Both the position numbers and the translations under genes were made by a program. Source: Candidatus Kapaibacterium sp. (lineage in GTDB: Bacteria; Bacteroidota; Ignavibacteria; Kapaibacteriales; NICIL-2). From it: a stretch of 64,000 nucleotides of DNA. The stretch is from NCBI GenBank assembly GCA_026003495.1, contig BPHK01000001.1, forward strand, positions 1,840,001 through 1,904,000, written 5' to 3'. This document shows, one piece after another, positions 43,501-52,805 of this stretch; positions within the stretch are counted from its first letter, which is position 1; each line of letters opens with the position of its first letter. The notes under the pieces are model-generated. The model was not told the DNA's origin, made no database searches, and was given only the letters and a program-made list of their open reading frames with translations.

Positions 43501-45699
43501 ACAAACCGCCCAGTTCGAGCCTCCCGTCCCCGTCGCCTGCACCGTCACGTTCTTGAACGTCACCCAGTCAGCGTTGAGCAACCGCACCGTCGGCTCACCA
43601 CCTGTGACGCCCGTCCCGTTGAGCGCCGCCGTCTGCGTCGTCCCGCCATTGTGCACAATGATCACCGATGCCGCATTCCCGTTCTCCGACTGAAACACGA
43701 TCGGACGCGACTGCTGGTTCCCCGGCGGATTTGTAATGAACACATGTCCACTGTACGTCCCCGGTCGAATGTTGAACGTCACCGCACCGAGCGTGCCACC
43801 AAGACGTAACGCGTTTGCAGCACTGACGACATCGGTAAAATCTGGGCTCGTACCACCGATTGTGTACGTCCCACTCAAACCTGGCGCAAGTTGGGCAGTG
43901 ATTGTATTGTTTGCTGAATTCTCATCGGTTTGTCCATTCGGACAACATACTGTTGCGCTAATGGTGGTAATAGCCCCAATAGAAAAGTTCGCTGTGCCCA
44001 GGTTGACTGCTGTGCTCTGATTGGTGCCGAGGGAACCACTCCAGTTGATTGGTGTTTGCGTCACGCCATTGATTGACCAAAAAATCTGTGCACTTGTGAT
44101 CGTTTGTGCACCGAAATTTCTGAGCGTGACGCTAATGTTCTGAGAGCCTGCTGCAAATGGTGCGACTGGGCTTGCAACAGCAGTCAGACCAAGGTCGTAG
44201 TCGAGAGGTACAGAGAATTTCCCGACAAACATCGCGGGATAGCCAATGTAGTTGTAGAGCTGCGGTGCACCTGATCCAGAGCCAAATGTCAACGGGTTGC
44301 TGTAATAGTAGCCTGTAATTGCTCCTTCTTTCCGTGATGGATCCACACCTATATTGTATGCAACCTGCGTACTTGTCCCTTCTGCAGACAGCCCACCCAA
44401 CGGTTGGCCATTCGTTCGCCAGACTCCAACCCAGCATTGGTAGCGATAGGCTGTGTATGAAAAAGTCGTGCTACCGAACGACCAGTTTACCGTAGAGTAG
44501 GGATATGTGTAGCCGCCTAAATACACGCTTCCACCGTTGTCAATCCCGACACCTTGGGCATACTCGTAGCAGTTCGTTGTCCCGAAATTGCGTGCCCACT
44601 GCACAACTCCATTTGTATTGAACTTGACAACGAAACCATCGTAGTATGAATCACCCGACGAGATCGTTTGGCTATTGCCGCCATAGGCGGTGCCGCGGAA
44701 GTATCCACCGATGGCAATGTCACCAGCATTGTTGACAGCTAAATCCATTGTCCATTCATAATTACTCCCCGTAATTCCCCACGTTGCCCATTGGTAATTG
44801 CCATTCGCGTCAAACTTACAGAGCCACGTTTCTGGAGTTGAGTATGGGTAGTAGAGCAAATAGCTTGTCGAGCCGAAGTAGCACGGATAGCTATACGTCA
44901 TCCCGGTCGCATAGACGTTCCCATTCCCATCAACACCGACACCGTAGGTATACTCTGTGCTGCTTCCCCCAATTGCGCGTGCCCATTGGAAGACACCATT
45001 GGTATTGTACTTTGCTACAAATCCATCTATCCCTCCAAAAGCTGAAAGCGTAGTGTAAGACGACGAAGCTGCGGAGAAGTAGTATGTCGAGCTGGAAAAG
45101 TACCCTGCGATGTAGCAATCACCCGTTTGCTTATTCACCGCAAGGTTGTAAAGGATGTCAGTGCTCGGTCCTGCTTGCCGGGCAGCCCACTGCACGTTTC
45201 CGTTTGCATCGTATTTGACGATGAAAACATCTGGAGTCGTTTGAGTAGCGAGCGACCAACTCCCGAAGTACGCGGGATTGCTGTAGTAATACCCAGCCAC
45301 GTAGACGTTGCCATTGTTGTCAACGTCAATCCCGTAGCCATACTCTGAGCTTGTGCCGCCACCACTACGGACCCACTGGAGATTACCGCTGGCGTCATAT
45401 TTCGCAACAAACATGTCGTAGTTCGCACTGCCGCCGTACGCGTAGATCGTCGTCGTGCCGAACGTCGCGTAGTAGTAGAAGTAGCCCGTCACGTAAACAT
45501 TCCCGTTGTTGTCCACGGTGCTGCGGTAGCCATAGACGTAGTAGTCAGTTGAAGTGGATTGGCCGCCAGCACCGCGTGCCCAATTCCAAAGCTGTGCACG
45601 TGCATCGAGCGAGAGTGTCGCAAGCATTACCGCGAACACGACCAGCGCACGCCCAAGCCAGGCCGCTGTAGAAGCAGCAAATGAAACAACGCGATTCAT
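40552..45699 (-). CDS. Large T9SS-exported protein with SBBP repeats, parallel-beta region and Ig-like domains
   Basis: 1715 residues. The signal peptide ends at ARA (residue 35). About 45-480 are beta-propeller (SBBP) repeats marked by DNNGNVYVTGYF and FVAKYDASGNLQW. A CARDB-like segment covers about 490-600, and a parallel-beta-helix-like region about 608-1075 (FNIRPGTYSGHVFI...). Five or six Ig-like units follow from about 1080 to 1620 with YQWxKDG cores and CEGSRAQMSVV, then the T9SS sorting domain (1635-1715) ending YRVSTPLIIVR. The C-terminal two thirds are nearly the same as the neighbour ending at 46078. The protein is predicted at the cell surface or secreted; binding target unknown. 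ATG 45699 is chosen for the signal peptide; the frame continues to 45846. Confidence 0.9.
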   Translation of the reverse strand: MNRVVSFAASTAAWLGRALVVFAVMLATLSLDARAQLWNWARGAGGQSTSTDYYVYGYRSTVDNNGNVYVTGYFYYYATFGTTTIYAYGGSANYDMFVAKYDASGNLQWVRSGGGTSSEYGYGIDVDNNGNVYVAGYYYSNPAYFGSWSLATQTTPDVFIVKYDANGNVQWAARQAGPSTDILYNLAVNKQTGDCYIAGYFSSSTYYFSAASSSYTTLSAFGGIDGFVAKYNTNGVFQWARAIGGSSTEYTYGVGVDGNGNVYATGMTYSYPCYFGSTSYLLYYPYSTPETWLCKFDANGNYQWATWGITGSNYEWTMDLAVNNAGDIAIGGYFRGTAYGGNSQTISSGDSYYDGFVVKFNTNGVVQWARNFGTTNCYEYAQGVGIDNGGSVYLGGYTYPYSTVNWSFGSTTFSYTAYRYQCWVGVWRTNGQPLGGLSAEGTSTQVAYNIGVDPSRKEGAITGYYYSNPLTFGSGSGAPQLYNYIGYPAMFVGKFSVPLDYDLGLTAVASPVAPFAAGSQNISVTLRNFGAQTITSAQIFWSINGVTQTPINWSGSLGTNQSTAVNLGTANFSIGAITTISATVCCPNGQTDENSANNTITAQLAPGLSGTYTIGGTSPDFTDVVSAANALRLGGTLGAVTFNIRPGTYSGHVFITNPPGNQQSRPIVFQSENGNAASVIIVHNGGTTQTAALNGTGVTGGEPTVRLLNADWVTFKNVTVQATGTGGSNWAVCAELMGNSNSDGCDGVTFDGVVFSGRTSSGFYYNDILLLSNSAYHTGLVVKNCTFQNGSASLYVWRTTTPFMGGHQYVDNTFTNFYAGAIFSNVTDGLVIRRNVISSSSSGLSAGVYIANNIGNFRFEKNRLLLTGSPSVQVPGLWLQARSSSNPGAPLVANNFIRVSGAMWGIRCASTSNTKVFHNTVYSDGWSVATQGVPVRVDGSTVGMSLNNNIFYAASGQSAAMDMQATGAFASLDYNTVYTPGSVIGYWGTTGVMKGASGNELSAWRTTSGRDQNSQFAPIVFANVGAGDLSLTQVDSRLYGLGSTSNGTYNMGLRNDVPDDIFGNTRNRSEVYNGAHQIIPVISFNPPPPSEVVGCQGTTLTISGNAQVTYGAQLSYQWLRNGAPLLEGVNGYSGTQSGVLVISNTVQSLHEGDYVLYVTATGGADPLASPVIAVRVNAPIAIEQQPSSRVLCRGQETALSVIASGTVLGYQWQKDGRAISGATNPILVIPNVDEASSGRYTCVLYGTCGTEQVVTQEAVVYIAPQTLIARQPERVAVAIGGTARLEVEPVSAQIPGYSPQYQWYRGTVALRDDGRITGTTTSELTIRNVRQSDIGEDYYCVVTGLCGTETSNQAGLYVGQVTIEQAPQDVRVCSGQDAVLRVQASSNIPNAVYSYQWSKDGQALSEGGRYQGVTTSVLRIVGATATEAGQYTVEVVANPGGAVASASVTVSVDEPPVVTGEPEDVAVCEGSRAQMSVVASGGGLRYQWYASGAPIPGATGATVEQEVVAAMDGMRVWCEVRNDCGEATTRQAVVTVKRKPQIVEQPQGGQVSSGGAIELRVVAQGESLRYQWKKDGQAIPDATGSVYRIENFGSGDAGQYVVEVSNDCGTVSSSDVTVVLSSVEEEARVAGYGVLVHPQPAGERVELVLSSPAGAMVTVEIVDLSGRVVGQLWQGVVEGTSRRVEADCSQFASGVYRCVLRSGRYRVSTPLIIVR
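41845..43149 (-). repeat. Identical 1.3-kb repeat, copy 1
   Basis: 1305 bases matching 47371-48675 with no difference that I can see (offset 5526). It covers the end of the beta-helix-like region and the first Ig-like units of the large paralogue. Flanking sequence on both sides is similar but has scattered substitutions. Confidence 0.85.
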
Positions 45700-45714
45700 G
45701 GTACATCCAACAAT

Positions 45715-45723
45715 GGTTGAACA
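45715..45723 (-). promoter_or_regulatory. TGTTCAACC element upstream of the large T9SS gene
   Basis: TGTTCAACC, one mismatch to TGTTCCACC, 15 bases from ATG 45699 on the minus strand. Confidence 0.35.
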
Positions 45724-45948
45724 AGACAACGAAGAGGAGATAGTTGCCGTCTTGAAAGTATTGCATCGAGCGGAATGCATGCCTGCCCCTTGCTGGGTGG
45801 AGCGAGCATGCACACTAAGGGAGTGGAAAGAATGTGCAGTTTTCATGGTTCCTCACACGCACGGAAATTCACCACTGTTTCCCTCCACGAAGCATGGATG
45901 AGCACACCGCACAGAGTGTGCTACCTTTTACCACGCGGAGAGCTGCAC

Positions 45949-45956
45949 CAAAAATA
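45949..45956 (-). promoter_or_regulatory. Possible promoter -7 box of the large T9SS gene
   Basis: TATTTTTG on the minus strand, 249 bases before ATG 45699, so the leader would be long. The gap 45700-46077 otherwise shows only this box, the short element at 45715 and the terminator at 46011. Confidence 0.4.
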
Positions 45957-46010
45957 ACAACAAATGCCGTATGAACAAAATTTTTTTGCGTCCACGTGAC
46001 AGCAACAAAA

Positions 46011-46048
46011 ACAACGCGGCAGGAAGCATGTGCTTCCCACCGCGTTGT
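46011..46048 (-). terminator. Terminator of the T9SS gene ending at 46078
   Basis: ACAACGCGG / CCGCGTTGT outer stem, two-base internal loop, GGAAGCA / TGCTTCC inner stem. On the minus strand TTTTTG follows. Confidence 0.7.
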
Positions 46049-46077
46049 GCGTGTAAGGAACTTTTCGTTTCTCTACG

Positions 46078-49000
46078 TTACCGCACGATGATGAGCGGAG
46101 TGGAGACGCGGTAGCGGCCGGAGCGCAGCACACAGCGATAGACGCCCGAGGCAAATTGGCTGCAATCGGCCTCCACACGCCGACTCGTACCCTCGACTAC
46201 TCCCTGCCACAACTGACCAACGACCCGTCCGCTCAAATCCACAACCTCCACCGTCACCATCGCTCCCGCCGGACTGCTCACCACAACCTCCACACGCTCA
46301 CTGGCAGGCTGCGGCTGCACCAACACGCCATACCCGGCTACCCTTGCCTCCTCCTCGACCGACGACAACACCACCGTCACATCACTCGAACTGACCACAC
46401 CACAGTCGTTGCTCACCTCCACCATGTACTGCCCCGCATCACTGGCGCTGAAGTTCTCAATCCGATACACCGAACCCGTCGCGCCCGGAATCGCCTGCCC
46501 GTCCTTCTTCCACTGATACCGCACGTTCTCCCCTTGCGCCACTACCCGAAGCTCAATAGCGCCTCCTCGACTGACCTCCCCTCCCTGCGGCTGCTCGACA
46601 ATCTGCGGCTTCCGCTTGACCGTCACCACCGCCTGCCGCGTCGTCACCTCCCCACAATCGTTCCGCACTACACACCACACGTGCAGCCCATCCATCGCCG
46701 CCACCACCTCTTGCTCTACCGTCGCATCCGTCGCTCCAGGGATCGGCGCTCCCGACGCATACCACTGATACATCAACCCGCCTCCACTGGCAACAACGCT
46801 CATCTGCGCACGGCTCCCCTCGCACACCGCCACATCACCCGGCTCACTGGTCACCACCGGCGGCGCATCCACCGACACCGTCGCACTCGCACTGGCGACC
46901 GCTCCGCCCGGCGTGGCGACCACCTCCACCGTGTACTGCCCTGCCTCCGATGCTGTCGCACCGACGATCCGCAACACACTCGTCGTCACCCCCTGGTACC
47001 GACCGCCCTCACTGAGCGCCTGCCCATCCTTCGACCACTGGTAACTGTACACCGCATTCGGTATGTTCGAACTCGCCTGCACCCGCAACACCGCATCCTG
47101 CCCACTACACACCCGGACATCCTGCGGCCCCTGATCAATACTCACCTGCCCAACGTACAACCCCGCTTGGTTCGACGTCTCCGTCCCACACAAACCCGTC
47201 ACCACACAGTAGTAGTCCTCCCCAATGTCGCTTTGACGCACGTTCCGGATCGTCAACTCGCTGGTCGTCGTCCCCGTTATCCGTCCATCATCGCGCAACG
47301 CCACACTCCCACGATACCACTGGTACTGCGGACTGTACCCAGGGATCTGCGCCGATACCGGCTCGACCATCAACCGCGCCGTCCCTCCTATGGCTACCGC
47401 CACCCGCTCCGGCTGCCGCGCAATCAACGTCTGCGGCGCTATGTACACCACTGCCTCCTGCGTCACCACCTGTTCCGTCCCACATGTCCCGTACAACACA
47501 CACGTGTACCGACCCGAACTGGCCTCATCAACATTCGGGATCACCAAAATCGGATTGGTCGCACCGCTGATGGCTCGACCATCTTTCTGCCACTGATACC
47601 CCAACACCGTCCCACTGGCGATCACCGACAACGCCGTCTCCTGTCCTCGACACAACACCCGACTCGACGGCTGCTGCTCAATCGCGATCGGCGCATTCAC
47701 CCGTACCGCGATCACCGGACTAGCCAACGGATCGGCTCCTCCCGTCGCCGTCACGTACAACACATAATCCCCCTCGTGCAACGACTGCACCGTGTTCGAT
47801 ATCACCAACACTCCGCTCTGCGTCCCACTGTACCCGTTGACTCCCTCCAACAACGGCGCTCCGTTCCGCAACCACTGGTACGATAGCTGCGCACCGTACG
47901 TCACCTGCGCATTCCCGCTGATCGTCAGCGTCGTCCCTTGACACCCTACCACCTCCGACGGCGGCGGCGGATTGAACGAAATCACCGGTATGATCTGGTG
48001 CGCACCGTTGTACACCTCGCTCCGATTCCGCGTGTTCCCAAAGATGTCGTCCGGAACATCATTGCGCAACCCCATGTTGTACGTCCCGTTCGACGTCGAT
48101 CCCAACCCGTACAACCGACTATCCACCTGCGTCAACGACAAATCTCCCGCTCCCACATTGGCAAACACTATCGGCGCAAACTGGCTGTTCTGATCACGAC
48201 CGCTGGTCGTCCGCCACGCTGAAAGCTCGTTGCCACTTGCTCCCTTCATCACCCCAGTCGTGCCCCAATACCCTATCACACTCCCCGGCGTGTACACCGT
48301 GTTGTAATCAAGCGACGCAAACGCACCCGTCGCCTGCATGTCCATCGCCGCACTCTGACCACTGGCAGCGTAGAAAATGTTGTTGTTCAAACTCATCCCT
48401 ACCGTGCTCCCATCTACCCGCACCGGAACACCTTGCGTGGCCACACTCCACCCATCCGAATACACCGTGTTGTGGAACACCTTCGTGTTCGATGTACTGG
48501 CACACCGGATACCCCACATCGCTCCACTGACCCGAATGAAATTGTTCGCCACCAACGGCGCTCCAGGATTGCTCGACGACCGCGCCTGCAACCACAACCC
48601 CGGTACCTGCACCGACGGCGAACCCGTGAGCAGCAACCGATTCTTCTCAAACCGAAAATTCCCAATGTTGTTGGCAATGTTCACACCCGCACTAATCCCA
48701 CTCGAACTACTGCTGATCACGTTCCGACGTATCACCAACCCGTCGGTCACGTTCGAAAAAATCGCACCAGCGTAAAAGTTCGTAAACGTGTTGTCCACGT
48801 ACTGATGCCCACCCATGAACGGCGTCGTCGTCCGCCACACGTACAACGACGCACTCCCGTTCTGAAACGTACAGTTCTTCACCACCAACCCCGTGTGGTA
48901 CGCAGAGTTCGAGAGCAACAATATGTCGTTGTACACAAAACTACTCGACGTCCGACCACTAAACACGACTCCGTCAAACGTCACCCCATCGCAACCGTCA

Positions 49001-50325
49001 CTGTTGCTGTTGCCCATCAGCTCCGCACACACCGCCCAGTTCGAGCCTCCCGTCCCCGTCGCCTGCACCGTCACGTTCTTGAACGTCACCCAGTCAGCAT
49101 TGAGCAACCGTACCGTCGGCTCACCTCCGGCAACTCCCGTCTCGTTCAACGCTGCTGTCTGCGTCGTCCCGCCGTTGTGCACAATGATCACCGACGCCGC
49201 ATTCCCTGTCTCCGACTGAAACACAATCGGTCGCGACTGCTGGTTCCCCGGCGGATTGGCGATGAACACATGACCACTGTACGTCCCCGGTCGAATGTTG
49301 AACGTCACCGCGCCTAATGTGCCACCTGCTGTAAGTTGATTTGCAGCAGCGACAACAGTCGGGAAATCTGGGTTGCTCCCCCCAATCGTGTATGTCCCGC
49401 TCAGTGCGGCACCAAAGAGATACACTTTCGAATAGTCATTCGACGGGACCGGATCGGTCACTCCATTCGGATTTGACGTCCAAGCCTGCACCTGCAATGC
49501 TCCTACTTGAGGGAAGTTGAAAGAGCCAAGATTCACTGTCGTCGTCTGACCGGAAGGAAGCGACCCAGTCCACTGCACTGGCGTTTGCGTCACACCGTTG
49601 ACCGACCAGTTGACCGTCACACTCGTGATGGTATTGCCGCCGTAGTTCTTGATCGTCGCCTGCACGGTGTTATTCCCCGGTGGGAATGGCGGTGGGGTTG
49701 ATGTTGTCAGCGACATAACTCCCGCATCATTGTTCGCAATGATGTTGAGCGTGAAATCCTGGAAGTCGCCGTAGTTGTAGTAGGTCGTGTAGTTCCCGGC
49801 ACATGGATGGTTCGCACCGCTGTAGTACTCGTAGTCAATGTAGTACCAATATCCGAACAGGACCCGCATCCGCTTGGGTCCCATTGTCACCGAACTTGGT
49901 ATTGTAAACGAGCCGGAGGTACTTTGGTAAATGTAGTAGTACGATGCCACCTGCTCTCCTGCATCGAAGAAATCGCCGTCGTTATTCCAGTCCACCCAGA
50001 TGAAAAGATACCCATCATAGTAATAGCCGGAGTAGTACCCTGCGGTACACGACCAATTGACCGTTTGACCGGCTGCACCGTTGAAGGTGAAGTTTGAATT
50101 TGTACCAGTCCCTGTGTAGGCCGCACCGCAGTTGTTCGGCCAGGAGCCAGAATTTGTCCACGTCGTTGAACCGATGCCAAAGCTCATGATGCTCATGCAG
50201 CCGTAGTACGAGGCATTCGGGCTGCAGACATTCGAGGCAAGCTGTGCCAGCGCGGAAGCTGAAAGCAGAGTGCTCATCGCCAGCAGACCGAGCACACGCT
50301 GGAACAGAAGGCGGAACGATTGCAT
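46078..50325 (-). CDS. Large T9SS-exported protein with GEVED-like, parallel-beta and Ig-like domains
   Basis: 1415 residues. The signal peptide is LLFQRVLGLLAMSTLLSASALAQ, cleaved after residue 27. A GEVED-type domain lies near 100-180 (WVDWNNDGDFFDAGEQV), a CARDB-like segment at about 205-300 with VNWSVNGVTQTPVQW, a parallel-beta-helix-like region at about 307-775, Ig-like repeats at about 780-1310, and a T9SS sorting domain ending YRVSTPLIIVR. From the beta-helix on it is nearly identical to the 1715-residue neighbour, including 1.3 kb without visible difference, while the N-terminal module differs. The pair thus share a scaffold with swapped heads. ATG 50325 begins the signal peptide; the frame is open to 50418. 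Confidence 0.9.
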   Translation of the reverse strand: MQSFRLLFQRVLGLLAMSTLLSASALAQLASNVCSPNASYYGCMSIMSFGIGSTTWTNSGSWPNNCGAAYTGTGTNSNFTFNGAAGQTVNWSCTAGYYSGYYYDGYLFIWVDWNNDGDFFDAGEQVASYYYIYQSTSGSFTIPSSVTMGPKRMRVLFGYWYYIDYEYYSGANHPCAGNYTTYYNYGDFQDFTLNIIANNDAGVMSLTTSTPPPFPPGNNTVQATIKNYGGNTITSVTVNWSVNGVTQTPVQWTGSLPSGQTTTVNLGSFNFPQVGALQVQAWTSNPNGVTDPVPSNDYSKVYLFGAALSGTYTIGGSNPDFPTVVAAANQLTAGGTLGAVTFNIRPGTYSGHVFIANPPGNQQSRPIVFQSETGNAASVIIVHNGGTTQTAALNETGVAGGEPTVRLLNADWVTFKNVTVQATGTGGSNWAVCAELMGNSNSDGCDGVTFDGVVFSGRTSSSFVYNDILLLSNSAYHTGLVVKNCTFQNGSASLYVWRTTTPFMGGHQYVDNTFTNFYAGAIFSNVTDGLVIRRNVISSSSSGISAGVNIANNIGNFRFEKNRLLLTGSPSVQVPGLWLQARSSSNPGAPLVANNFIRVSGAMWGIRCASTSNTKVFHNTVYSDGWSVATQGVPVRVDGSTVGMSLNNNIFYAASGQSAAMDMQATGAFASLDYNTVYTPGSVIGYWGTTGVMKGASGNELSAWRTTSGRDQNSQFAPIVFANVGAGDLSLTQVDSRLYGLGSTSNGTYNMGLRNDVPDDIFGNTRNRSEVYNGAHQIIPVISFNPPPPSEVVGCQGTTLTISGNAQVTYGAQLSYQWLRNGAPLLEGVNGYSGTQSGVLVISNTVQSLHEGDYVLYVTATGGADPLASPVIAVRVNAPIAIEQQPSSRVLCRGQETALSVIASGTVLGYQWQKDGRAISGATNPILVIPNVDEASSGRYTCVLYGTCGTEQVVTQEAVVYIAPQTLIARQPERVAVAIGGTARLMVEPVSAQIPGYSPQYQWYRGSVALRDDGRITGTTTSELTIRNVRQSDIGEDYYCVVTGLCGTETSNQAGLYVGQVSIDQGPQDVRVCSGQDAVLRVQASSNIPNAVYSYQWSKDGQALSEGGRYQGVTTSVLRIVGATASEAGQYTVEVVATPGGAVASASATVSVDAPPVVTSEPGDVAVCEGSRAQMSVVASGGGLMYQWYASGAPIPGATDATVEQEVVAAMDGLHVWCVVRNDCGEVTTRQAVVTVKRKPQIVEQPQGGEVSRGGAIELRVVAQGENVRYQWKKDGQAIPGATGSVYRIENFSASDAGQYMVEVSNDCGVVSSSDVTVVLSSVEEEARVAGYGVLVQPQPASERVEVVVSSPAGAMVTVEVVDLSGRVVGQLWQGVVEGTSRRVEADCSQFASGVYRCVLRSGRYRVSTPLIIVR
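47371..48675 (-). repeat. Identical 1.3-kb repeat, copy 2
   Basis: Matches 41845-43149 base for base as far as I can see. Direct repeat 5526 bases apart in the same orientation. It would allow unequal crossing-over with loss of the intervening segment and formation of a hybrid gene. Confidence 0.85.
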
Positions 50326-50341
50326 TGGAGATTCCCAAATT

Positions 50342-50350
50342 GGTGGCACA
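50342..50350 (-). promoter_or_regulatory. TGTGCCACC element upstream of the GEVED-type T9SS gene
   Basis: TGTGCCACC, one mismatch to TGTTCCACC, 16 bases from ATG 50325. A near-consensus -7 box, TATTATTG, lies at 50360-50367 on the same strand. Confidence 0.4.
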
Positions 50351-50444
50351 AAAGCACTACAATAATACGGCGCACGCATCATTTGTTTCACTGGTTTTTT
50401 ATCAAAAAAATTCGGCAATCAATCAACTTGTTTGTCAGCACTGC

Positions 50445-50748
50445 TCAGGGCTGAACACTGAGCACGAAAGTCGAAATCGAAGCTCCCACTCTACAGCGAA
50501 TCGCGTAGTTCCACGCTGCAAGCATTTCCAGCGGAACAGCGACCTGCTCCGGCTGTTCACCGCCAGTGGGATAGACGTGGTGGAGAACTCGCTGCCCACG
50601 GAGGTCCCATGCACTCACGTGGAACGGCTCGTTGAATGCGATGCTGCTCTGTTCGATGGTACAGACAAGCACTCGCCGCACGCGACCACAGCAGCACTGA
50701 TGGCTGAACGGCTGCGCTGAGTGGAGACGCTGGCACGATTTTTCTCAT
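50445..50748 (-). pseudogene. Remnant of a T9SS C-terminal sorting domain, frameshifted
   Basis: The frame from about 50681 to 50445 reads like a T9SS sorting domain: a strand, then VSAWDLRGQRVL, a Pro/Gln loop, VPLEMLAAWNYAIRCRVGA and a final FVLSVQP. It has no signal peptide and no cargo. Upstream, a separate frame begins ATG 50748 (MRKIVPASPLSAAVQPSVLL) and would need a shift to join it. This looks like the decayed end of a fourth T9SS cargo gene beside the paralogue cluster. A short intact orphan is the alternative. Confidence 0.45.
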
Positions 50749-50772
50749 TGATATTCCGGGAACAGCTCCGTG

Positions 50773-51270
50773 TCAGAACATTCCACCATCTGCTCTCGGG
50801 AGTACGCGACGGCAGAAAGTGATGCCTTGCTCAAGATAGGTCCCCCACAGTTGTTCGCGGACCACGCCGCGCGACTGGGAAGCGTGGAAGATTGTGCCAT
50901 CGCCGGCGTAGATCCCCACGTGCGATACTCCAGTGCGGCGCTCGAACCGAAAGAACACAAGGTCGCCAGCTCGGAGCTGCTCGGTTGGAACGAACATGCC
51001 TGCTTGCGACTGCTGGAGCGTCGTTCTCGGCAGATAGACTCCTACTGCCGCAAATACCGCTTGCACGTAGCCGGAGCAATCGAAGCAGCGTTCGCGAGAC
51101 CCCCCAGCACAGTACGGCGTCCCAAGATGCGATGCAGAGACTTCGAGCACCTGACGCTGAAGCGCAGTCAGCGCGTTGCTCGGCGCAGAAGACGTAAAGC
51201 GGACGCTGCTGGAGCATCCTGCCAGCAGACTCAGTGCAACGATTGCTGCAAGGTTAGTGCGAGTCTGCAT
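50773..51270 (-). CDS. NlpC/P60 family lipoprotein (putative gamma-D-glutamyl endopeptidase)
   Basis: 165 residues. The lipoprotein signal is [17 protein letters not shown] with Cys19. The NlpC/P60 peptidase domain covers about 35-155: catalytic Cys65 in CFDCSGYVQ, His117 in VSHVGIY, and His129 as the third polar residue. AGDLVFF is the usual strand. Family members cut peptidoglycan peptides in the periplasm. The first ATG giving a signal peptide is at 51270, 17 bases inside the upstream gene end; an N-terminal extension is possible but does not look like protein. It follows the mutase-half gene on the same strand. Confidence 0.9.
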   Translation of the reverse strand: MQTRTNLAAIVALSLLAGCSSSVRFTSSAPSNALTALQRQVLEVSASHLGTPYCAGGSRERCFDCSGYVQAVFAAVGVYLPRTTLQQSQAGMFVPTEQLRAGDLVFFRFERRTGVSHVGIYAGDGTIFHASQSRGVVREQLWGTYLEQGITFCRRVLPRADGGMF

Positions 51271-52690
51271 CCTCACTGGCCGACAGGAGCTGCTCCATCG
51301 CGCCGCGCAGTTGGTAGAGTCGCCGTGCCAGCGCCGCTTGCCGCTCGACATGTGCATCGTAGCGCTTGTTGGTTTCGACAATTTCGGCAAGGTAACGCGA
51401 GCGTTCTGGTGGAATGATCGTCATCCGAGTGCTCACGGGGCTGGTGTGCTCGACATCGGTTGTCCATTCCAATCCAAAGCGCGAGCGTGCAAGCTCGATG
51501 AATGCTCGATAGAGCGCATTGGTGCCTTCGTCGTTGAACTGCGATGCGATCGTGCCAAAGACTGGCATTGCCTCCAGTGGCGACGACCACAAACCATGGG
51601 AGCGCTGGTATTGCTTTCGGACGTCGCGCAGTGCATCGAGCGCGCCGCGCTTGTCGAACTTGTTGATGGCGATTAGGTCGGCGTAGTCAATCATGTCAAT
51701 TTTTTCCAGCTGGGTTGCTGCGCCGTACTCGGGCGTCATCACGTAGAGCGCGATGTCCGCAATCTCGGTCACTTGTGAATCGCTCTGCCCGATGCCCGCA
51801 GTCTCGACGATGATCAAATCGAACGCTGCCGCTTTGAGCACCCACAGCGCTTCCGCAACGTATGGGCTGAGCGCCAGGTTCGCTTGACGAGTCGCGAATG
51901 ACCGCATGTACACGCGCGGCGAGAACGCAGCATTCATCCGAATTCGGTCGCCAAGCAACGCACCACCTGTTTTCCGCTTGGACGGATCCACCGAGAGTAT
52001 CCCCACCCGACGGTCGGGCGAATCTTCCAGAAAGCGACGGACAATTTCATCAGTCAACGAGGACTTCCCTGCACCGCCAGTGCCAGTAATGCCGAGCACA
52101 CACGTCGGGTGCGCACGCTCTCTGGCAAGACGTTGCCAGTCGAGAAGCTGCCGTCCGCGTTCGAGCGCAGAAATCGCTTGCGCGATTGCGCGGTCATCCC
52201 GATCGAGCACCGCTTGGCGAAGCTCGTCGGGGGTAAAGGTCAGAGGCGTTTCAAAGTCGCTTTTTTCGAGCACGTCGTTGATCATGCCTTGAAGCCCCAT
52301 CGCCCGGCCGTCGTCCGGCGCGTAAATGCGGGAGATCCCGTAACGGTGGAGCTCCTCGATCTCGCTCGGAAGGATCGTCCCGCCGCCCCCACCAAAAATG
52401 CGGATGTGCCCGGCGCCTCGCTCGTGGAGCAGGTCATGCATGTACGTGAAAAACTCCATGTGCCCGCCTTGGTACGACGTGACTGCCACTGCCTGCACGT
52501 CCTCTTGAATGGCGCACTGCACAATTTCCGCGACCGAGCGATTGTGTCCCAGATGGATGACTTCCGCACCGCTCGATTGCATGATGCGCCGCATGATGTT
52601 GATCGCTGCGTCGTGACCATCGAAGAGTGACGCTGCCGTCACAATGCGGATGCGGTGGGTGGGACGGTAGGCTTCAACCTGCTGTGCCAT
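51254..52690 (-). CDS. IcmF-type N-terminal half: B12-binding domain plus MeaB-like GTPase, mutase domain absent
   Basis: 478 residues. The cobalamin-binding Rossmann domain (1-140) has [10 protein letters not shown] with His26 as the likely cobalt ligand, [11 protein letters not shown] and IFGGGGGTI. The G domain (about 190-400) has P-loop [18 protein letters not shown] and [10 protein letters not shown] linker ends near [14 protein letters not shown]. This order and sequence fit the first half of IcmF, the fused isobutyryl-CoA mutase, whose acyl-CoA mutase domain normally follows. Here the frame stops and an NlpC gene begins. The mutase may be encoded elsewhere, or the gene is truncated. 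It may be a B12 chaperone or editing GTPase. Confidence 0.85.
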   Translation of the reverse strand: MAQQVEAYRPTHRIRIVTAASLFDGHDAAINIMRRIMQSSGAEVIHLGHNRSVAEIVQCAIQEDVQAVAVTSYQGGHMEFFTYMHDLLHERGAGHIRIFGGGGGTILPSEIEELHRYGISRIYAPDDGRAMGLQGMINDVLEKSDFETPLTFTPDELRQAVLDRDDRAIAQAISALERGRQLLDWQRLARERAHPTCVLGITGTGGAGKSSLTDEIVRRFLEDSPDRRVGILSVDPSKRKTGGALLGDRIRMNAAFSPRVYMRSFATRQANLALSPYVAEALWVLKAAAFDLIIVETAGIGQSDSQVTEIADIALYVMTPEYGAATQLEKIDMIDYADLIAINKFDKRGALDALRDVRKQYQRSHGLWSSPLEAMPVFGTIASQFNDEGTNALYRAFIELARSRFGLEWTTDVEHTSPVSTRMTIIPPERSRYLAEIVETNKRYDAHVERQAALARRLYQLRGAMEQLLSASEDADSH

Positions 52691-52805
52691 CGCAACGAAA
52701 GGCTACGTTCAACCGCTGCGAATTTCGGAAATTCTGCCACGAGCGTGGGAACTCTCCTGCCGCTTACCGTGCTTATGACACCAACGACTACCTTTTCAAG
52801 TGACC

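Noticed and set aside
39066-50325. CRISPR-like short repeats in the Ig-like region
   Set aside because: Repeated strings come from related protein domains, are of uneven spacing and are in frame; there are no regular spacers.
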